Origin: Actinomycetota bacterium
GTDB taxonomy: Bacteria > Actinomycetota > UBA4738 > HRBIN12
Assembly (NCBI GenBank): GCA_005884925.1
Contig: VAYU01000029.1
Span: 1-63,568 of the forward strand
Direction: 5' to 3'
Length of the DNA stretch: 63,568 nucleotides
Part shown: positions 1 through 7,587 of the stretch, piece after piece
How the letters are laid out: every line of letters starts with the position of its first letter
How positions within the stretch are numbered: the stretch's first letter is position 1
Notes under the pieces: model-generated
The model's database searches: none
Seen by the model: only the letters and a program-made list of their open reading frames with translations
What the model was told of the DNA's origin: nothing
Program-made: the position numbers and the translations under genes

Positions 1-2
1 CG

Positions 3-233
3 GAGTTCTCGACCGTGATCGAGGTGGGCGCCCCCGACCGGATCGGACTCCTGCACGACATCACGAGGACGTTCGCGGATCTTCATCTCGGCGTCCACCT
101 CGCGAAGGTGGCGACCTTCGACGGTCGGGTCGTCGACGCGTTCTACGTACGCGATGAGCTTAGTCGCAAGGTGACCGAGCCCGGGCTCTTGGCGGGCGTC
201 GAGTCCGCGTTGCGGGAGCGTCTCGAGACCTAG
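3..233 (+). CDS. glnD: [Protein-PII] uridylyltransferase, C-terminal ACT domain (5' partial)
   Basis: This is the tail of a bifunctional uridylyltransferase/uridylyl-removing enzyme, which modifies PII nitrogen-signalling proteins in response to glutamine. Only about 76 codons are in the window, and the frame is open to the left edge. The visible part is one ACT domain with the family pattern APDRIGLLHDITR followed by VVDAFYVRD and a short helix at the end. The GTG at position 15 is internal and not a start. A stand-alone ACT protein cannot be strictly excluded because the upstream part is missing, but the wording of the motif is typical of the last GlnD ACT repeat. Confidence 0.85.
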   Translation, partial: EFSTVIEVGAPDRIGLLHDITRTFADLHLGVHLAKVATFDGRVVDAFYVRDELSRKVTEPGLLAGVESALRERLET

Positions 234-239
234 CGAGAA

Positions 240-644
240 ACGAAGGCGACGCCCCTCGCGTACTCGCTCGTACGCCGCGAACTGTCCCGGTTCAACGGTC
301 ACGAGATCGATACTCGGAGCGACGGGTTCCTGCAACGTTCGACAGTCCCGCTCGAGCTGTTCGGTGCGCCATCGCCGCCGGCCAAGCGGTCCACGACATG
401 GGGATGGAGATCAGGGCCGGGGTCCACACCCGGTGAGATCGAGATGGTCGCCGATCGTGTCGAAGGGATCGCCGTCCACACCGGCGCTCGCATCGCGGCA
501 CTGGCCGGAGCGCGGGAGGTCCTCGTGTCGCAAACGGTCAAGGATCTGGTTGCGGGCTCCGGGCTCTCGTTCGAAGACGCGGGAGCCCACGTCCTGAAGG
601 GCGTGCCGGGTGAGTGGCGGCTCTACCGAGCGATCTCCCGGTGA
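240..644 (+). pseudogene. Class III adenylate/guanylate cyclase remnant with two frameshifts
   Basis: The C-terminal half of a class III nucleotide cyclase domain can be read across three frame segments. Positions 240-332 give VRRELSRFNGHEIDTRSDGF, 335-430 give TFDSPARAVRCAIAAGQAV and onward to AGVHT, and 432-644 give GEIEMVADRVEGIAVHTGAR through LKGVPGEWRLY. One base is missing near 333 and one C is extra near 431, so the two changes compensate. The N-terminal half with the first metal-binding Asp is absent, and the remnant begins directly after the glnD stop. Truncation plus two indels argues for a decayed gene rather than one sequencing error. A functional product is unlikely. Confidence 0.8.
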
Positions 645-648
645 GTCC

Positions 649-1371
649 TTAGTTCGTCCGGTCCAGCATCGTTTCGAGTCGCTTCGCCATCTGCGGACTC
701 GCTCCTAGATCTTCATGCTTGAAGTACGTGAAGACGGTGCCACCCGCATCGAGCGCGGGCCGGATCCTGCCCGCCCACGTCGCGAGCTCCTCGTCGGAGT
801 ACTCGGTCTTCCGCAGGCGCAGGTACCCGACCGGTTCCCACGAGAGATCCTCGGGCTTCGGGTCCTTGTCGTCGGTCTCGGCGACGCACCAGGCGACCCC
901 TCGTTCGAGCAACGCGTCACGAGCCGCCGCCCACGAGGGGTGCCGGAACTCCATCGCGTAGGCCGGCCCGTTCGAGGGAAGCGTGTCGAGGAACCTCGCG
1001 AGCAGGTCGGCGTCGTAGTGCAGGCTCGGCGGGCATTGGAACAGCACGCATCCGAACCGGTCTGCCAGGAGTCTGCCGGTCGTCACGAATCCCCGCACGT
1101 CCTCCTCCACGTCTTCCAGCCGCTTCCAGTGGGTGATCCGCTGGTTCGCCTTCAAGGTGAACACGAAGCCCGGGCGCGCCCGCTCTCGCCAGCGCTCGAT
1201 CGTCTTCTCCGAGGGGAGCCTCCGGAAGGTGTAGTTGACCTCGACCGAGGACAACTGCGAGGAGTAGTAGTCGAGCATGTCGTCCTTCTTGAGGCCCTCG
1301 GGGTAGAAGATCCCGTGGCGCCACTCGTCGTAGGCGAAGCCCGACGTCCCCAGGTAGAAGCGACCGTCCAT
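649..1371 (-). CDS. DUF72 family protein
   Basis: This is a TIM-barrel-like DUF72 protein of unknown biochemical role (YecE-like). Recognisable features are the N-terminal YLGTSGFAYDEW block, the conserved EVNYTFRRLPSEKTIERW segment, FTLKANQRITH, and the C-terminal TYFKHEDLGASPQMAKRL. The length of about 240 residues is normal for the family. I chose the ATG at 1371 because the next residues match the usual family N-terminus; a GTG six codons upstream at 1389 is the alternative. It is transcribed divergently from the DinB gene with about 50 bases between them. No function is assigned. Confidence 0.85.
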   Translation of the reverse strand: MDGRFYLGTSGFAYDEWRHGIFYPEGLKKDDMLDYYSSQLSSVEVNYTFRRLPSEKTIERWRERARPGFVFTLKANQRITHWKRLEDVEEDVRGFVTTGRLLADRFGCVLFQCPPSLHYDADLLARFLDTLPSNGPAYAMEFRHPSWAAARDALLERGVAWCVAETDDKDPKPEDLSWEPVGYLRLRKTEYSDEELATWAGRIRPALDAGGTVFTYFKHEDLGASPQMAKRLETMLDRTN

Positions 1372-1424
1372 CTGCAACCATGATGGCACGCAGAGGCGAA
1401 GGGATCCGTCCGTACACTGCCGGG

Positions 1425-1904
1425 ATGCCCGACCCCACGCTCAGCGCCGCTCGTGAGATCGTCGAGGAGTCCATCGATGGGTTCCGCGATGCGATCTCGC
1501 GACTCTCTGCCGACGCGCTGAACTGGCGCCCATCCAAGGAGGGCACCAACCCCATCGCCGTGCTCGCCGTCCACGCGATGCACAGCACCCGGTCGTGGCT
1601 CGCGGTTGCCGTGGGCGCGCCGCTCCCAGATCGCGATCGGGACGCCGAGTTCCGCACCGTGGTCGGCGGATCCCGAGAGCTGATCGAGATCGTTGACAGG
1701 CTCGCCGCGGATCGCCGGGCTCTGCTGACGACGGAAGATGCCTTCGAGCCGGGCACGATGCGGGAGTCGCATCTCCGCGCGAGCTCGGGTCGCGCGGAGG
1801 TCGTGTCCGGCGCGTGGGCGCTCCTACATGCGGTCGAACACCTGCGCGAACACATGGGACACGCACAGCTCACGCGGCAGCTGTGGGAAGAACGCGCGGG
1901 ATGA
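1425..1904 (+). CDS. DinB-like four-helix protein
   Basis: A 159-residue helical protein of the DinB/YfiT-like metal-binding superfamily. It shows three spaced histidines typical of that fold: one in the AVLAVHAMHSTRSW helix, and two in the C-terminal ALLHAVEHLREHMGHA helix. Members are often thiol-dependent transferases or stress-induced proteins of unknown substrate. The ATG at 1425 is preferred over ATGs near 1380 because the domain starts there. The stop overlaps the ATG of the next gene (ATGA), so the two are probably co-translated. Confidence 0.75.
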   Translation: MPDPTLSAAREIVEESIDGFRDAISRLSADALNWRPSKEGTNPIAVLAVHAMHSTRSWLAVAVGAPLPDRDRDAEFRTVVGGSRELIEIVDRLAADRRALLTTEDAFEPGTMRESHLRASSGRAEVVSGAWALLHAVEHLREHMGHAQLTRQLWEERAG

Positions 1905-2551
1905 GCATGCGTCCGTTCCCGATCTCGACCCCCAAGGGCGAGGTGAGTGCGGTTTGGCACCCTGCCGACGGACCCGCCCTCGTCGTGGGTCACGGCGCCG
2001 GGGCCGGGATGGATCACCCGTTCATCGTTGGGTTCTGCGAGGCCGTGGCTGAGGAGGGGATCGCGGCGTTGCGGTTCAACTTCCCCTACATGGAGGCGGG
2101 GCGACGGACGCCCGATCAGGCGAAGAACGCGATCGGGGCATTCAGAGCGGCGTTCGAGACGGCGAGCGAACGGGGCGGCGGCCGGCCGGTGCTCGGCGGC
2201 GGCAAGAGCTACGGCGGGCGGATCGCCTCGATGGCGGCCGCCGAGGGCATGCCGGCCGCCGCCCTGGTATTCCTCGGCTATCCGTTGCACGCCCCGGGGA
2301 AGACCGACCAGATCCGCGACGCGCATCTGTACGACCTCACGATGCCCATGCTCTTCCTGCACGGGACGAAGGATCCGTTCGCGGAGCCGACGGAGCTGGC
2401 GAAGGTCATCCGTCGGCTCGGCGACCGGGCGACGCTCATCGACGTCGACGGGGCGGGGCACTCCTTCGAGCGCTCGCGGAAGGATGACCCGCGGGTCGTC
2501 GGCGCGTCGCTCGCACCGCGGGTCGCGACCTTCGTACGGGAACGGCTCTGA
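1901..2551 (+). CDS. Alpha/beta hydrolase of the KANL3/Tex30 type
   Basis: A small alpha/beta hydrolase of about 216 residues. It has VVGHGAGAGMDHPF (oxyanion-hole region), a nucleophile-elbow-like GGKSYGGRIAS, LVFLGYPLHAPGK, a late acidic residue in FLHGTKDPFAEP and a final GAGHSFE histidine. This order matches the KANL3/Tex30 family of predicted dienelactone-hydrolase-like enzymes; the substrate is unknown. The start ATG overlaps the stop of the DinB gene by four bases. The elbow serine sits in GKSYGG rather than GxSxG with a second Gly, which is usual for this family. Confidence 0.8.
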   Translation: MSMRPFPISTPKGEVSAVWHPADGPALVVGHGAGAGMDHPFIVGFCEAVAEEGIAALRFNFPYMEAGRRTPDQAKNAIGAFRAAFETASERGGGRPVLGGGKSYGGRIASMAAAEGMPAAALVFLGYPLHAPGKTDQIRDAHLYDLTMPMLFLHGTKDPFAEPTELAKVIRRLGDRATLIDVDGAGHSFERSRKDDPRVVGASLAPRVATFVRERL

Positions 2552-2556
2552 TCGCG

Positions 2557-2841
2557 ATGCCTCGGAAGAACCGGCGCGCTTCGCTCGAGTCTCTGCCGTC
2601 GCCGAACCCTCGGCCACGATCGGCGCCGCCTCCCTGGGCCGAGGTGCCCGGATACGAGGTCCGGCATCTCGTCGGCGACAAGGACTATCGCTGTCCCGGC
2701 TGCGATCATGTCGTGCGCCCCGGTGCCTGGCATCTCGTCGTGATCCCGGAGGGGGCGGCGGACGACCGACGGCACTGGCACACCGAGTGCTGGCGACAGG
2801 AGCTCCGGCGGAAGGGGATCCTCCGGCGGAGCGAGGGGTGA
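2557..2841 (+). CDS. Small conserved zinc-binding protein
   Basis: A 94-residue basic protein with a Pro/Arg-rich N-terminus (about residues 1-28). It then has a compact metal site: CPGCDHVVRPG, followed by HLVV and DRRHWHTECWR. The CxxC plus H/C pattern suggests one structural zinc. Similar small proteins occur throughout actinobacteria and are sometimes mislabelled ATP/GTP-binding; no activity is known. It starts five bases after the hydrolase stop, so it is likely in the same transcript. Confidence 0.7.
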   Translation: MPRKNRRASLESLPSPNPRPRSAPPPWAEVPGYEVRHLVGDKDYRCPGCDHVVRPGAWHLVVIPEGAADDRRHWHTECWRQELRRKGILRRSEG

Positions 2842-2887
2842 GCGAGCTCGCCGCCGCTTCCTGAGGACGCCGTCATACAATCCGCCC

Positions 2888-3253
2888 GTGGCGGATCCGG
2901 TGCGGGCGAGGATGTGGAACGCGGGCGGGCGGTGGTTCGCGATGGTCCTGGATGCACCCGTCTACGTCGAGGTGACCGGCACGTCGAAGCGGTCCTGCCT
3001 GGAGGAACTTCGCACGGCCGTGGGAGAGGACGCCCCCCTGACCGTCGAGGTCGTCCCGACGCTGGCCGGTGTCGCCGAGGCCGCCGACATCATGGGCTGG
3101 GACAAGCGACGGGTGATCACGTACATCGACCGCGGACAGTTCCCCGAGCCCATCACGTGGCTCGCGTCCGGCCGGATCTGGCTCCGTGAAGACGTGGAGA
3201 GCTACGCGCAGGACTGGCGCGAGCGACACCCGAACGCGAAAGCCGCCCCGTGA
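2888..3253 (+). CDS. Helix-turn-helix protein of unknown role
   Basis: A 121-residue protein in two parts. The first ~55 residues look like a small alpha/beta domain similar to HicB-type or type II antitoxin folds (FAMVLDAPVYVEVTG). The second part is a MerR/excisionase-like helix-turn-helix: AGVAEAADIMGWDKRRVITY followed by IDRGQFPEPITWLASGRIWL. It may be a DNA-binding regulator. The GTG start follows a 46-base gap, and the gene overlaps the following phosphatase by four bases. There is no toxin-like neighbour, so a toxin-antitoxin role is not supported. Confidence 0.6.
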   Translation: MADPVRARMWNAGGRWFAMVLDAPVYVEVTGTSKRSCLEELRTAVGEDAPLTVEVVPTLAGVAEAADIMGWDKRRVITYIDRGQFPEPITWLASGRIWLREDVESYAQDWRERHPNAKAAP

Positions 3254-3903
3254 GCGGCGTCGAACGCCGCCTCTATCTGATCCGGCACGGCAAGGCGGAC
3301 CGCCGTTCGTCGGGGGAGGCGGTGACGACGCGAGGCGTGGTCGCCGATCCTCCGCTCGATGCGACGGGACGTGAGCAAGCCTTGATCCTTGCGACTCGGC
3401 TGCGGAAGATGCCGGAACCGGCCGCGATCTACTGCTCCACCCTCGCCCGCGCGCGTCAGACGATCGCGCCGTTCGTCGAAGCCAGCGGAGTCCGAGTGAC
3501 CTATTCGGAGGATCTGGTCGAGTGGTACGGCGGCGATTGGGAGTTCAAGGAGTTCGAGGAGTTGCTGGTCGAACATGCGGAGATCCCGCGGCGCATCCTG
3601 CTGCAGGACCCCGTGTTCCATCTGGCTCCCGGAGGCGAACCGTTCGATGCCTTCCAGCGACGCGTGGTGGGGGCGATCGAGGCCGGGCTCTCCACACATC
3701 CCGTCGGTGACGTGTGGGTCGTGTGCCACGGCGGCGTCATCAACGCGTACCTGGCGTCGTTCCTCGAGCTCCGCGAACAGGACATGTTCTTCCTTCCACC
3801 GAACACCAGCATCAACACGGTCAAGGTGAGGGACGACGAGCGAACCCTGTGGTTCCTGGCCGACGACACGCACGTGACCGCGCCCGAGCTCTTCCCCGAC
3901 TGA
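3250..3903 (+). CDS. Histidine phosphatase (phosphoglycerate mutase-like) family protein
   Basis: A 217-residue enzyme of the histidine phosphatase superfamily. The phosphorylated His lies in LYLIRHGKADRR near the N-terminus, the second catalytic region is STLARARQTIAPF, the acidic proton donor is near EDLVEWYGGDWE, and the late catalytic His is in VWVVCHGGVINAYL. The substrate cannot be told from sequence; many relatives are broad phosphomonoesterases. It is translationally coupled to the upstream HTH gene through a GTGA overlap. Confidence 0.85.
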   Translation: MSGVERRLYLIRHGKADRRSSGEAVTTRGVVADPPLDATGREQALILATRLRKMPEPAAIYCSTLARARQTIAPFVEASGVRVTYSEDLVEWYGGDWEFKEFEELLVEHAEIPRRILLQDPVFHLAPGGEPFDAFQRRVVGAIEAGLSTHPVGDVWVVCHGGVINAYLASFLELREQDMFFLPPNTSINTVKVRDDERTLWFLADDTHVTAPELFPD

Positions 3904-3982
3904 CGATCGGCGGCGGGTCGGCCGGTAAGGTGGCCCGGAGCGGACGGCCGAACCCGCGGCCGAACGGACGGAAGGAGCGCAC

Positions 3983-4366
3983 GTGAGCGTCAGATTCCTG
4001 TCACCGGAGTGGGCGGATGCCCTCACGGCCGCGGTGAACGCGGGCGATGCGTTCGCGCAGGCCGCCGGCGCCCAGCGCGCGCGGATCCAGCAGGTGATCA
4101 CATCGGCTGACGGCGAGACGCGCTACTGGACGACGATCGAAGACGGCACGATCGCGATGGGGATGGGAGACCTGGATGCACCGGACGCGACGATCAGGCA
4201 GAGCTACGACACGGCGGTCGCGCTCGCCAAACGAGAGCTGTCGCCGGTGACAGGCTTCATGATGGGCAAGATCAAGGTCGACGGGAACATGGGGCTCCTG
4301 ATGGGTCTCGCCGGCGCACTCGGCAAGCTCGCCGATTCGATGGCCGAGCTGGACGTTCAGTACTAG
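3983..4366 (+). CDS. SCP2 sterol-binding domain protein
   Basis: A 127-residue single-domain protein of the SCP2 (sterol carrier) fold, which binds lipids or acyl-CoA-like ligands in a hydrophobic tunnel. The pattern is typical: a helical N-terminus, a YWTTIEDGTIAMGMGD strand pair, DATIRQSYDTAVALAKRE, and the GFMMGKIKVDGNMGLLMGL signature near the end. The ATG follows a purine-rich GGAAGGAG. Its stop overlaps the stop of the convergent thioesterase gene by four bases. Confidence 0.85.
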   Translation: MSVRFLSPEWADALTAAVNAGDAFAQAAGAQRARIQQVITSADGETRYWTTIEDGTIAMGMGDLDAPDATIRQSYDTAVALAKRELSPVTGFMMGKIKVDGNMGLLMGLAGALGKLADSMAELDVQY

Positions 4367-4839
4367 GCCGTCGCGTCGTCCTCGTTCGCTCGGTCCTGGG
4401 TCACGCTGTACGTTCCGCTCGCACGGACCAGAAGCCGGCCGGTCGCGTCGGTGACGCTGCCTTCCGCGAACCCGACCTGGGTTCCGACGCGCACGACCGT
4501 GCCGGCGGCTTCGAGTCGCCCCGGCCGGGCGGGACGCAGGTAGTGAACACCCAGGTCGATCGTCACGTGTCGCCGCGTCGGACCGACGACGGTTCGGATC
4601 GCGAGCCCCATCGCGATGTCCACGAGCGTCGCGAGGATCCCACCGTGTACCAGCCCCTGCAGGTTGCGATGCTCCGGGCCGGCGTCCCATCGAAGCCGCA
4701 CGTCGCCTGCGGTGGCGTGTTCCACGGAGATCCCGAATCCCGCGTGGAAGGGCGACGCGGCGATGCGGCGTCGAAGATCCTCAACGATCGCGTGGTCGTC
4801 GTCCATCCGAAGAGCCCGTGCGCTGCGTAAGTCTCCCAT
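4363..4839 (-). CDS. PaaI-like hotdog-fold thioesterase
   Basis: A hotdog-fold acyl-CoA thioesterase of the PaaI/YbdB group. The family core LQGLVHGGILATLVDIAMG is present, followed by THRRHVTIDL-like and YLRPARPGRLEAAG strands. The Asp in the LVDIAMG helix is the expected catalytic acid. The length (about 158 residues, or 147 from the internal ATG at 4806) is normal. It is convergent with the SCP2 gene; a lipid-metabolism link between the two is only suggested by adjacency. Confidence 0.8.
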   Translation of the reverse strand: MGDLRSARALRMDDDHAIVEDLRRRIAASPFHAGFGISVEHATAGDVRLRWDAGPEHRNLQGLVHGGILATLVDIAMGLAIRTVVGPTRRHVTIDLGVHYLRPARPGRLEAAGTVVRVGTQVGFAEGSVTDATGRLLVRASGTYSVTQDRANEDDATA

Positions 4840-4931
4840 GGGGGCCGTTTGACGACGGCTCTCGTCCCGCCGGAGAATCCGGGGCGGCCGGGCCGGGCGG
4901 GTTCGGTGGATCCGAAACGGGAGGAGATGCG

Positions 4932-6035
4932 ATGCCGAAGTGGCTCCGCACGTTCGCGCTGCCGATCGCCCTTATGGGGATGGTTGCCGCTGCGTGCTCC
5001 AACTCCAACACGGCGGGCAACGGCAGCCCCAGCGCCAGCTGTACCTCGCAAACGACGGTTGGTCTCGCGCTCGACGTCGGCGGCCTCGGGGACAAGGGGT
5101 TCAACGACCTCGCGTACGCAGGCATGAATAAGGCGATCTCCGCCGGCATCATCTGCCAGGGGAACACGAAGTACATCGAAGCAAACTCCGAGGGATCGAA
5201 CCTCGACCAGGAGATCCAGTCACTGGCTGCAGGAGGCTACGACGTCATCATCGGGACCGGCTTCGCGTTCAGCCCGTACGTGAACCAGTTCGCAACGCAG
5301 TACCCGAACATCGACTTCGGCGTGATCGACGGGTACGCGACCTGTGGCCCCGCGTGCGGTGAGACGAACCCCCTCTCCGCGATCTCGAACGTCGTGGATC
5401 TCACCTTCAAGGAGCAGGAGGGCTCCTTCCTGGTGGGGGTTGCTGCCGCGCTCAAGGCCCAGGACCTGGGGTGCAAGACCGTCGGGTTCCTGGGGGGCCA
5501 GACCGGTCCGCTCATCGGCAAGTTCGAAGCGGGCTACACCGCCGGGGTCGCGCAGATCGACCCGAGCATCAAGGTACTCGTGGAGTACATCGGTGACTCC
5601 ACGAAGGCGTTCAACGACCCGATCCAGGGCGAGGCGCTCTCGAACAAGATGTACGACGAGGGCGCCTGCATCATCTACCACGCCGCCGGCGACTCTGGGA
5701 ACGGCTTGTTCAAGGCCGCGGCCGCACAGCAGAAGATCGCGATCGGCGTCGATTCGGACCAGTACCAGGTCGTCACGCCGGACGAGGCGAAATGGATCCT
5801 CACGTCGATGATCAAGCGGGTCGACGTCGCGACCTACGACACGATCAAGGCGGTGGCCGACGGCACGTTCAAGGGCGGGAAGGACGAGGTCTTCGACCTC
5901 GCGACCACCGGCATCTCGTACTCCACGTCCAATACCGCGTTGATGACGCCGGACATCATCAACACGGTGGAGAAGTACAAAGAGAAGATCCTGAACGGCG
6001 ACATCGTGCCCCCGACGAGCCCGAAGGGGGCCTGA
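4932..6035 (+). CDS. BMP-family basic membrane lipoprotein, ABC transporter substrate-binding protein
   Basis: The extracellular binding protein of a nucleoside-type ABC importer. The precursor has a lipoprotein signal, with a basic start, a hydrophobic stretch and a lipobox ending in AAAC (Cys22), then a Ser/Asn-rich linker. The mature part has the BMP hallmarks GGLGDKGFNDLAY, IIGTGFAF, NIDFGVIDGYA, GFLGGQTGPLIGKFEAGYTAG and IYHAAGDSGNGLF. The ATG at 4932 is chosen because GGGAGGAG lies just upstream and the signal peptide starts there. The ATPase and two permeases follow in order. Purine or pyrimidine nucleosides are the likely ligand class; the exact ligand is not visible. Confidence 0.9.
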   Translation: MPKWLRTFALPIALMGMVAAACSNSNTAGNGSPSASCTSQTTVGLALDVGGLGDKGFNDLAYAGMNKAISAGIICQGNTKYIEANSEGSNLDQEIQSLAAGGYDVIIGTGFAFSPYVNQFATQYPNIDFGVIDGYATCGPACGETNPLSAISNVVDLTFKEQEGSFLVGVAAALKAQDLGCKTVGFLGGQTGPLIGKFEAGYTAGVAQIDPSIKVLVEYIGDSTKAFNDPIQGEALSNKMYDEGACIIYHAAGDSGNGLFKAAAAQQKIAIGVDSDQYQVVTPDEAKWILTSMIKRVDVATYDTIKAVADGTFKGGKDEVFDLATTGISYSTSNTALMTPDIINTVEKYKEKILNGDIVPPTSPKGA

Positions 6036-6063
6036 CGATCGCAGGGGCTTTTCGCACAGGGGG

Positions 6064-6103
6064 CGACGAGGGGCGGGGAGGGTGAGCACCCCGCCCCTCG
6101 TCG
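6064..6103 (+). promoter_or_regulatory. Perfect 15-bp hairpin enclosing the ATPase ribosome-binding site and start codon
   Basis: Left arm 6064-6078 (CGACGAGGGGCGGGG) and right arm 6089-6103 are exact reverse complements. The 10-base loop AGGGTGAGCA contains the GTG start of the downstream ATPase (6082), and part of the Shine-Dalgarno sequence is in the left arm. No T-tract follows, so this is more likely an mRNA structure that stabilises the upstream message or limits ATPase translation than an intrinsic terminator. The function is inferred. Confidence 0.7.
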
Positions 6104-7587
6104 TGATGCGGGGCGTCACGAAGCGTTTCCCCGGCGTGGTCGCGAACGACGACGTCTCCATCGAGCTCCGGGCGGGTGAGGTGCACGCGCTCGTCGGGGA
6201 GAACGGAGCTGGCAAGTCGACGCTGATGCGCGTTCTCTACGGCATCTACCCCCCCGATGGTGGTTCGATCGAGGTCCGAGGGCGGGAGGTGCGTATCCAC
6301 TCGCCGCGGGACGCCATCGCCCGCGGGATCGGGATGGTCCACCAGCACTTCGTCCTCGTGGATCCGTTCACCGTGGCGGAGAACGTGATCCTCGGGCAGG
6401 AGGGCAGCCAGCTCCTGCATCCAGACGAAGCGAACCGACGCGTCGCGGAGCTGGCTGACATGTACGGGTTCCAGATCGATCCGTCTGCGAGGGTGGAGCA
6501 ACTCTCGGTCGGTGAGGAGCAGCGAGTCGAGATCCTGAAAGCTCTCTACCGCGGTGTCGACCTCCTGATCCTCGACGAACCGACGGCGGTGCTCACCCCT
6601 CCCGAGACGAGTGCGTTGTTCGCGAACCTGCGCCGACTCCGTGAGACCGGCAAGACGATCGTGTTCATCAGCCACAAGCTCGACGAGGTCCTCGAGATCG
6701 CTGACCACATCACGGTCCTTCGGCGAGGCAAGGTCGTCGGTGCGACGAAGCCTGCAGAAACGTCGAAGGCCAAGCTCGCCGAGATGATGGTCGGCCGGCC
6801 GGTCCTGTTCCGCCTGGAGAAGCCGAAGACGAAGATCGGGGAAGCGGTGTTGCAACTCGAAGGCCTCCGCGGCGGTCGTCTACGGGGCCTCGACCTCGAG
6901 GTTCGCGCAGGCGAGATCGTGGGCGTCGCCGGTGTCGAAGGCAACGGCCAGCGAGACCTCGCCGACGCGATCATGGGACTGCGGCCGCTCGAGGGAGGAC
7001 ACATCGTGCTGGACGGTCGTGAGCTGACCTCGATCAGCACCAGCGAGATCCGCAACGCCGGCATCGCGTTCATCCCTGAGGATCGTCAGGATCAGGGCCT
7101 GGTCCTCGACATGAGCTTGTGGGAGAACGGGGTTCTCGGCCGGCAGGACGATGAGGACTTCTCGCGGCGGGGCGGGATCCTGCTGATCAAGCGGATCAAA
7201 CAGCTCGCGGTGCGCCTGCTGCAGGAGTTCGACATCCGCGCGCGGAGCATCGAGACGTCGGCGCGCACGCTTTCGGGAGGCAACCAGCAGAAGCTGATCC
7301 TTGCGAGGGAGCTCGAGACCGATCCACGTCTGCTCCTTGCCGCGCAGCCGACGCGCGGGCTCGACGTCGGGGCGATCGAATTCGTATGGAGCGAGATCTT
7401 GGAGCAGAAGGCCGCGGGGCGGGCCGTCCTGCTGATCTCTGCTGAGCTCGATGAGATCTACGCGCTGTCGGACAGGATCGTGACCCTCTACGAGGGCCGG
7501 ATCACCGGAGCGTACGCCCCTGACGCGCCCGCCGAGGAGGTCGGCCGGGGGATGCTTGGCGACGTGGCCGCGACGAAGGCGGGCTGA
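6082..7587 (+). CDS. Nucleoside-type ABC transporter ATP-binding protein (two NBDs)
   Basis: A 501-residue double ATPase that powers the BMP importer. The N-terminal domain has an intact Walker A (GENGAGKST, about residues 39-47), a VHQHFVLVDPFTVAEN Q-loop region, a divergent signature EQLSVGEEQRVEI and Walker B LLILDEPTAVLTP. The second domain has a degenerate Walker A (GVEGNGQRDLA), a good signature LSGGNQQKLILAREL and LLLAAQPTRGLDVGA in place of Walker B. These asymmetries are standard in the YufO/RbsA-like family. GTG at 6082 keeps the first beta strand; ATG at 6106 is the alternative. The stop overlaps the next ATG by one base. Confidence 0.92.
   Translation: MSTPPLVVMRGVTKRFPGVVANDDVSIELRAGEVHALVGENGAGKSTLMRVLYGIYPPDGGSIEVRGREVRIHSPRDAIARGIGMVHQHFVLVDPFTVAENVILGQEGSQLLHPDEANRRVAELADMYGFQIDPSARVEQLSVGEEQRVEILKALYRGVDLLILDEPTAVLTPPETSALFANLRRLRETGKTIVFISHKLDEVLEIADHITVLRRGKVVGATKPAETSKAKLAEMMVGRPVLFRLEKPKTKIGEAVLQLEGLRGGRLRGLDLEVRAGEIVGVAGVEGNGQRDLADAIMGLRPLEGGHIVLDGRELTSISTSEIRNAGIAFIPEDRQDQGLVLDMSLWENGVLGRQDDEDFSRRGGILLIKRIKQLAVRLLQEFDIRARSIETSARTLSGGNQQKLILARELETDPRLLLAAQPTRGLDVGAIEFVWSEILEQKAAGRAVLLISAELDEIYALSDRIVTLYEGRITGAYAPDAPAEEVGRGMLGDVAATKAG

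Noticed and set aside
917-2617. Long minus-strand open frame across the DinB and hydrolase genes
   Set aside because: It is antisense to genes with clear domains. The DUF72-like tail it contains is an out-of-frame translation, so it is not a gene.
2888-3253. Toxin-antitoxin module
   Set aside because: The HTH protein has an antitoxin-like N-terminus, but its neighbours are a phosphatase and a zinc protein, with no toxin candidate.
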